Shown here: positions 58,893 to 64,000 of the stretch, piece after piece
Position numbering within the stretch: position 1 is the stretch's first letter
Layout of the letters: each line of letters starts with the position of its first letter
Source of the DNA: Sympetrum striolatum
Taxonomy: Eukaryota; Arthropoda; Insecta; Odonata; Libellulidae
Direction of reading: 5' to 3'
DNA: 64,000 nt
Assembly (NCBI GenBank): GCA_947579665.1
Contig: OX388341.1
Coordinates: forward strand, 5,501,752-5,565,751
The notes under the pieces: model-generated
What the model saw: the letters and a program-made list of their open reading frames with translations, nothing else
What the model was told of the DNA's origin: nothing
The model's database searches: none
Made by a program: the position numbers and the translations under genes

Positions 58893-59151
58893 TGGACTCC
58901 GTAGCGTTCGGACGTGTTTCGGCTTCGCTCCCGGTCTCTTACTTTGTGTGCGCTTTCTTTCATCGTTGTCATCGTTTCATCTTATCGTTCTGTGTTTGTT
59001 CGCTTCGTTTGTGCTTCGTCTTCATCCAGTGATCGTCGGTGAGTGTCCAATTTGTTGATTTGTCTGGTTTTTCGTCTCGTGTTGTTCGCATACGCTCGCC
59101 ATCAGCGTGAGTCTCACACGTTCGTCATCTGCCGCCTCGGTGGCGGCAGAA

Positions 59152-60987
59152 ATGGACGTGGCTTCACCTACAGTGTCGCCTTCATCCTCAGAGATGGATT
59201 TATCTGGAAGTAGTCAGTGTAATTCGCAGAAATTGACCTATAAATCAATTCTATCTACGCCCGCTTCTCAATTGTCTGGTGACTCATCGCCATGTGCTCC
59301 CAAAAGCTCGTCCTCCCATACCTCGAGGCCTACCTCCCCCGTCCCTCGACCTGCCTCCCCTACTTCTAGGCCAGTATCCCCTACCTCCACGCCAGCTCCC
59401 CCTCCCATACGCAGACCTGTTCAGCTACCACCCCTACGTAGCGACGCAGGAGACTCGGCGCACGTCTCCTCTCCTCCCTCTACCTCAGAGCTGGTCGCCC
59501 CCCCTACCGCCCCTCCATCCACCCCGGGGCACTCTCTTGTCGTTTCCCCTTCCACTTTGGCTTCGTCAACATACATTTCAGATTCTACTACGTTACCGTC
59601 CATTCCTTCCCCGCCAGCGCCTACAGCCCCTCCTCTCGGCACATACGCGCAGCGGGTTCGAGGGGAATCTCTTGGAAATTACGCACGCACACCTACACAC
59701 GAGAGTCCCAACGGGACTTTTTCTTTCACGCGTCGAAGGGTAACGCCGGTGCTGACCGGTCCTAACCGAAAAAGGGGTATTATAATGCAAGGTTTGCCGG
59801 ACACCCCAGTTCACCAATATGTCTTCGCGGTTGCTAGTAAAATAGGGGGCGGGAGTAAAATCACGCATGCCACGCGGCTCTCCCAGAATAGAATTTGTAT
59901 CTACCTCGCGAGCGAGGCACTGGTCGACACATTTATCTCCGACTTCGGCGGTGTCGAGATAAACAACACATGGGTCGCGGCACGCCGCATGGTGACCGCG
60001 GCTAAAAAAGTTTTTCTGAGCAACATCCCGCCCGAGGTCTCTAACAAAGACTTACTCGAGATACTAAGCGAGGCCGGAAGAATAGTGTCGCCGATTTATC
60101 CCCTGACATCCGGCATTAGAGTCGATGACTTTACTCACGTCTCCTCATGGAGGAGGATGGTACATATGGTCATCAGGGAAGGGATCAGGATGCCCGACTC
60201 CTTCGTCGTCGACGTTGGGGACACCCCTTACCGGGTATTCTTAAGAGTTGACGACGGTAGGTGTTTCCAGTGCGGGGAGGACGGCCACGCAGCCAACACA
60301 TGCCCAAAATCAAACGCCACCTCGAAACAAATACCAAAAACCGTACCGTCAACGGATGGCGTCCCGCTAGCCACCACCAATGCTCCCTCTACCTCTGATG
60401 ATCTGAGTTCCTCCACGAGTACCTCTGTCCCCGTTGTTTCCGCGACCACTCAGTCCGGTGCACTATCATCAGAGGAGGGCAAAACTCCTCCCGAGACAGA
60501 TATTACTCCTGAGGAAATCAATCTGGTCGACTCGCAAACGGCTAAACTCCTTGCCCCTCTTGCCATGGATTCGCCACCATCAGTCGCGATTGAGAGCCTC
60601 GAGCTCTCGGCCTCTCAAAAGAGGAAAACACACACGGGAACCCCAGAAGATAACCTCCTCGGTCAAGTGCAAAGGAAAGAAAAGAATCCGAAAATAACCA
60701 AAGAAATGCGCCCGGATGACGAGGGGCTTAAACAAATAGCGGATTATTACACAAAAAATCCCGGGTTCACAAACATATCTTTTTTATCCCTAAGTAAATT
60801 CTTGCGAGACGTAAAGGGGAGGACGGACAGGATCGCCGCCTTAAAAGAAAATTTCAGTGAACCCATCGAAGCATTTAAAGTCCTGGCCACCCTCGACAAG
60901 CAGAAAGTCGTAAAACAGGGGGCAATGAAGATGAGGATCAAGAGGTTGGTCCAGCACGCCCTACAGGACGACATCTTCAATGCATAA
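59152..60987 (+). CDS. Tx1-like LINE ORF1 protein, CCHC zinc knuckle
   Basis: 611 residues from the first ATG at 59,152 (G at -3 and G at +4, a good eukaryotic context) to TAA at 60,985-60,987. The frame is open upstream without an ATG. Residues 1-170 are Ser/Pro/Thr-rich and probably disordered. Residues about 210-360 form a folded RNA-binding-like region containing KKVFLSNIPPEVSNKDLLEI. One zinc knuckle follows: Cys371-X2-Cys374-X4-His379-X4-Cys384. A Ser/Thr/Pro-rich linker and a charged helical C-terminus (about 530-611) complete it. In this family ORF1 binds element RNA and forms the ribonucleoprotein. There is no stop or frameshift, so it looks intact. Confidence 0.85.
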   Translation: MDVASPTVSPSSSEMDLSGSSQCNSQKLTYKSILSTPASQLSGDSSPCAPKSSSSHTSRPTSPVPRPASPTSRPVSPTSTPAPPPIRRPVQLPPLRSDAGDSAHVSSPPSTSELVAPPTAPPSTPGHSLVVSPSTLASSTYISDSTTLPSIPSPPAPTAPPLGTYAQRVRGESLGNYARTPTHESPNGTFSFTRRRVTPVLTGPNRKRGIIMQGLPDTPVHQYVFAVASKIGGGSKITHATRLSQNRICIYLASEALVDTFISDFGGVEINNTWVAARRMVTAAKKVFLSNIPPEVSNKDLLEILSEAGRIVSPIYPLTSGIRVDDFTHVSSWRRMVHMVIREGIRMPDSFVVDVGDTPYRVFLRVDDGRCFQCGEDGHAANTCPKSNATSKQIPKTVPSTDGVPLATTNAPSTSDDLSSSTSTSVPVVSATTQSGALSSEEGKTPPETDITPEEINLVDSQTAKLLAPLAMDSPPSVAIESLELSASQKRKTHTGTPEDNLLGQVQRKEKNPKITKEMRPDDEGLKQIADYYTKNPGFTNISFLSLSKFLRDVKGRTDRIAALKENFSEPIEAFKVLATLDKQKVVKQGAMKMRIKRLVQHALQDDIFNA

Positions 60988-61497
60988 TTTTGTCATATTT
61001 ATAACCATCATTATTTATTTACATATTTTGAAAATATCTATTGCCCTTATCAATATTTTTTGCCCATTACACGCATCTACTTCGTCGGTGTCGGTCGGTC
61101 GGTCGGTGTCGTGTATATATTTTTATTTATATTTATTTATTAATATTTATTTATTGTCCTTGTTTTAAATGCATCCATTCCTCGGATGTTTTAATCGTGT
61201 GTGTCCGATTTGTGCCCTTGGTTATCCTTTTGATGAAACGAGCAATTTTAAATAGGGATTTTATTGCGACGCCTTCGGCCAGTGTGTGTCTGTCTATTTA
61301 TTTATTTATTATTCGTGTTCGTCCGTGCTTTTATAAATTTATAAATTTATTTATTTATTTATTTATTTATTCGCGCATCATAGTGCGTGGTTTAAAGCAC
61401 GTCTGTTTTTATCATATGTACGATGCTCCAGCTTTTTATGATCCTTTTATAGTTTGCTCGTCGTTCTTGATTGGATTGTCCTTGCTCGAGGACGGAT
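60988..61497 (+). other. Spacer between LINE ORF1 and ORF2
   Basis: 510 bp, AT-rich, with TTTA repeats (about 61,110-61,160 and 61,340-61,373) and a GGTCGGTCGGTCGGTG run at about 61,094. ORF2 is therefore translated by reinitiation or internal entry rather than by overlap or fusion. Overlapping frames here are not convincing. Confidence 0.6.
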
Positions 61498-64000
61498 ATG
61501 ACAGATTTGAGAATAATCTCGCTAAACGTTCGCTCCGTGAGGGGAACTCTAAAGTGGGCACACCTGACGGCCTTCTTGGAGGCCCATCGGCCGGAAGTGG
61601 TGCTGCTGCAGGAGACCAACACCGTCGCGCCTGCGATGGACTCCCTGCCGCAGTACGAGTTTTTCTTCTCTCCCCTCTCCACGCCTCACACAGGAACGGC
61701 GGTCGCGGTGCACAGATCCGTGTGCGGCGGTGCGCGCCCGCCCGTCGTGATTAGCGACGGGCACGCCTTGGGTGTGACCGTCGGCCTGGGGGGTGTGACG
61801 CTCGACTTCGTGTCATTTTACGGACCGCACGAGCAGCATGAGGCGCTGACTGTCATCGATCGGCTGAGAGAACACCTAGAAGCGACGAGGCAGCAGCGCA
61901 GAGGACCGAGAGTGACTATATTAGGGGGAGATTTTAACGTCACTTTGGACCCCGGGAGGGACAGATCCTCCGGGAGGGAGAGACATCCCCGGGTCGCCAA
62001 CGCGCTCCGGAGTTTGGTGGAGGACATGGAGCTGGTGGACCCGTGGGTGGAGACGAGGAGGGGAGAGGAGGGTTTCACCTTTCACGGAGCGGAGGGTGGA
62101 AACGTGCGCTCGAGGCTGGACCGCTTATACGTGTCCGGCGGGAGCCTCTCAGCCGTAAAAAATATGAGGACGGTGCCGTCGTTTACCGACCATAGAGGGG
62201 TGGCAGCCACTCTTTCGTTGCCAAGAGTGATCCCTCGACCTCCGTACTGGAGGTTCGACAATGGGTTGCTGCGCAACGAGGAGTACGTTCAAAACATAAA
62301 GACGCTCATCGCGGCGATCAACGATCTACGTTGTTTGGGAGACCCGGTATCGAAGTGGGAGACCCTAAAGTTTGAAGTGAAGGAGAGAACGGTCGACTAC
62401 GTGAGGAGACTCAGACGGCAGCAGAGGGAAGCCATAGAGGAAGGAATTCAACTACAGCGGGCTAAGGCTATCGTGGCGAGGATGGGGTGGGAGAATATAA
62501 TCGTCAACGACGACCCGCTGGCTCCTCACGTAGCGAAGTGGTACACGCGCGTCGTTCCGAGACCGCTGGAGGGCCTGGAGATCGACGGTCGATGGGAGGA
62601 GGACCTTGCGGCGATAAGAATGCACGTTTCCGCCTATTTTGGCGAAATTTTCGACCCAAAAGACGCGGAGCCTCTAACAAGTGAAGAGGACGAAGCCCTC
62701 CTCTTCGAAGCCCTCGACAGCGTCTGCGAGGACGAAAGGGCCTTGCTGAACGTGGAGGTTTCGGAGGACGAGATGCTGGAGGCACTTAAGAAGCTTAATA
62801 GAAACAAGACCCCGGGGTCAGACGGACTGACCCCGGAATTCTACATCGCCTTCTGGGACGTCCTCGAGGGCCTGTTCGGGGACATGGTGCGGGAGAGCTT
62901 TCGGAGGGGAAGCCTCCCCAGAACCAGCAGGTCGTCCGTCATCGCCCTCGTCCCGAAGAGCGGGGGGGGCAGAACGATCGATGGTTGGAGGCCCGTGTCG
63001 ATCACCAACACGGATTACAAAATAATGGCAAAATTATTATCGATGAGGGTCAGCAGAGTAATAGCATCTGTCATATCCGTCGAGCAGTCGTACTGCGTTC
63101 CGGGGAGAAGCATTTTTGACGCCATCTCCACTGTGCGGGACATGGTGAGATCGGCGAACGCCGAGGATACGCCTCTGGCGGTGCTCTCCTTGGACCAGTC
63201 GAAAGCCTTCGATCGAGTCGGCCACGCTTATTTGATCAAGATTTTAGAAAGAATGGGTTTCGGGGACCGACTGATCGGCATGCTGCGGACGCTGTACCGG
63301 GACGCCGTATGCATGGTCCGAGTCGGGTCCTCTCTTACGCCCCCTATCCCTTTCCGAAGGGGAATAAGGCAGGGATGTCCACTTTCCGGACAACTGTACA
63401 CCCTCGCCTTCGAGCCCCTCGTTCGGGCCCTCAAAGCGAGGCTCACCGGTGCCTCTATCCCCCGCCACCCGGAGACGCGGATAGCCGTCAGCGTCTATGC
63501 GGACGACGTGACGGTGTTCGCATCGGAGGAGGAGGATTTAAGGCGGGTTTTTCCGGCGTACGACCTCTACGCTCGGTCTTCGGGGGCCAAGATAAACGCA
63601 GAGAAGACGGTGGGGCTGTGGGTCGGCAGGTGGAGAGGCAGGCAGGACTCTCCCCTCGAAATAAGATGGAATTCGGAACACGGCAAATACCTAGGCCGAA
63701 AGATCTTCAACGACGAAGATCCGGAAAGGGAGGTTCTTGAGAAAGAGATGGTCGAAACGATCGAGACGGCCCTCAGGAGTTGGAAGCCAAGAATGAGCCC
63801 GATGTCGTTGAGGGGGAGGGTGTGCGTGGCGAATCAGTTCGTCGCGCCCAAGATATGGCACACCCTCCAGACCTTTCAGCCTTCACCCTCATTTTCTTCA
63901 AGGATCCAGAGGCTGCTGGTGGATGCCATTTGGTTGGGTAGAAAGCACTGGGTGAAGAAGAAGGTGGCGACGGCGCCGGTTCGAGAGGGAGGACTCGGGC
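61498..64000 (+). CDS. Tx1-like LINE ORF2: APE endonuclease and reverse transcriptase (3' partial)
   Basis: Open from ATG 61,498 (in-frame stop 61,468-61,470) to the window edge, 834 codons without a stop. The N-terminus is an APE-type endonuclease: Asn10, QET at 38-40, GDFN at 144-147, RLDRLY from 206 and TDH at 230-232. The reverse transcriptase follows: NKTPGSDGLTPEFY (about 436-449), SLDQSKAFDRV with Asp566, GIRQGCPLSG (622-631), YADD at 667-670 with both catalytic aspartates, then the thumb to VREGGLG at the edge. It would nick DNA and reverse-transcribe its RNA at the nick. All visible catalytic residues are present, so the copy may be active. The C-terminal part lies outside the window. 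Confidence 0.9.
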   Translation, partial: MTDLRIISLNVRSVRGTLKWAHLTAFLEAHRPEVVLLQETNTVAPAMDSLPQYEFFFSPLSTPHTGTAVAVHRSVCGGARPPVVISDGHALGVTVGLGGVTLDFVSFYGPHEQHEALTVIDRLREHLEATRQQRRGPRVTILGGDFNVTLDPGRDRSSGRERHPRVANALRSLVEDMELVDPWVETRRGEEGFTFHGAEGGNVRSRLDRLYVSGGSLSAVKNMRTVPSFTDHRGVAATLSLPRVIPRPPYWRFDNGLLRNEEYVQNIKTLIAAINDLRCLGDPVSKWETLKFEVKERTVDYVRRLRRQQREAIEEGIQLQRAKAIVARMGWENIIVNDDPLAPHVAKWYTRVVPRPLEGLEIDGRWEEDLAAIRMHVSAYFGEIFDPKDAEPLTSEEDEALLFEALDSVCEDERALLNVEVSEDEMLEALKKLNRNKTPGSDGLTPEFYIAFWDVLEGLFGDMVRESFRRGSLPRTSRSSVIALVPKSGGGRTIDGWRPVSITNTDYKIMAKLLSMRVSRVIASVISVEQSYCVPGRSIFDAISTVRDMVRSANAEDTPLAVLSLDQSKAFDRVGHAYLIKILERMGFGDRLIGMLRTLYRDAVCMVRVGSSLTPPIPFRRGIRQGCPLSGQLYTLAFEPLVRALKARLTGASIPRHPETRIAVSVYADDVTVFASEEEDLRRVFPAYDLYARSSGAKINAEKTVGLWVGRWRGRQDSPLEIRWNSEHGKYLGRKIFNDEDPEREVLEKEMVETIETALRSWKPRMSPMSLRGRVCVANQFVAPKIWHTLQTFQPSPSFSSRIQRLLVDAIWLGRKHWVKKKVATAPVREGGLG

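Larger units (their letters stand above)
58892..64000 (+). mobile_element. Tx1-like non-LTR retrotransposon, runs off the window
   Basis: The element starts at the (AC)n tract with ATTGGACTCCGTAGCG. It comprises a 260-bp 5' UTR, ORF1, a 510-bp spacer and ORF2 open to the edge. It is clearly GC-richer than its surroundings. The two-ORF plan with a long CCHC-bearing ORF1 and an APE-type endonuclease fits the Tx1 branch of the L1 group, several members of which are site-specific, some for microsatellites. No 3' end is visible. Confidence 0.85.

Noticed and set aside
59279..60697. Other long frames overlapping LINE ORF1 on both strands
   Set aside because: They follow from the GC-rich, low-complexity Ser/Pro coding region and carry no domain. 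ORF1 in the main frame has the CCHC motif.
61041..61754. 237-codon frame overlapping the start of LINE ORF2
   Set aside because: It covers AT-rich spacer and shadows the endonuclease frame, which has all expected motifs.

Overview
This is animal nuclear DNA, probably arthropod, although nothing in the window fixes the species. The evidence is AT-rich sequence, GT-AG exon candidates, and a dense set of metazoan transposable elements: Helitron, mariner, hAT, pogo/Tigger, PIF-Harbinger, Jockey/CR1-like and Tx1-like LINEs, and tRNA-derived SINEs. I see no bacterial operon, CRISPR array or rRNA gene, and no clearly intact host gene. Most long open frames are decayed transposon genes or chance.

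Layout. 1-10,081: a cluster of about nine copies of a ~1.1-1.2 kb non-coding element. Each full copy holds six different 148-176 bp monomers, and each monomer carries a tRNA B-box/T-arm-like motif. A canonical non-autonomous Helitron sits inside one copy. 10,782-14,599: a decayed Jockey-like LINE (minus strand) between 226-bp direct repeats, itself hit by a hAT-like element and a tRNA-like insert. 15,270-18,620: short exon-like pieces of up to three host genes. 23,768-24,670: a second decayed LINE. 24,680-30,207: a pogo/Tigger transposon containing a SINE that contains a hAT element. 31,230-35,880: LINE fragments with a mariner and a piece of the B-box element. 36,576-37,062: a short element with perfect 47-bp inverted ends and a hammerhead-ribozyme-like motif. 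37,470-39,545 and 43,204-44,389: more B-box elements. 39,546-41,730: a hAT transposase pseudogene split by a repeat called AC-R here. 42,170-47,090: LINE ends, a hAT MITE, a second AC-R copy and a Harbinger fragment. 49,734-51,511: a TIR-bounded element made of ~165-bp monomers. 53,680-57,950: a pogo transposase fragment followed by satellites. 57,999-64,000: a third AC-R copy whose (AC)n tract contains the 5' junction of a Tx1-like LINE with intact ORF1 and an ORF2 open to the window edge.

Main point. The B-box elements behave as Helitron-type elements: 5' TC, a 3' hairpin followed by CTCG or CTTG, insertion between A and T, and no target duplication. One complete copy (37,952-39,117) sits inside another copy of the same family. 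The same host dinucleotide, before TAAGGAATATA, has been used three times in this window. The body of regularly spaced tRNA-like boxes at roughly nucleosome-repeat spacing is the most unusual structure here. The only element that looks protein-competent is the Tx1-like LINE; the rest are relics or non-autonomous.
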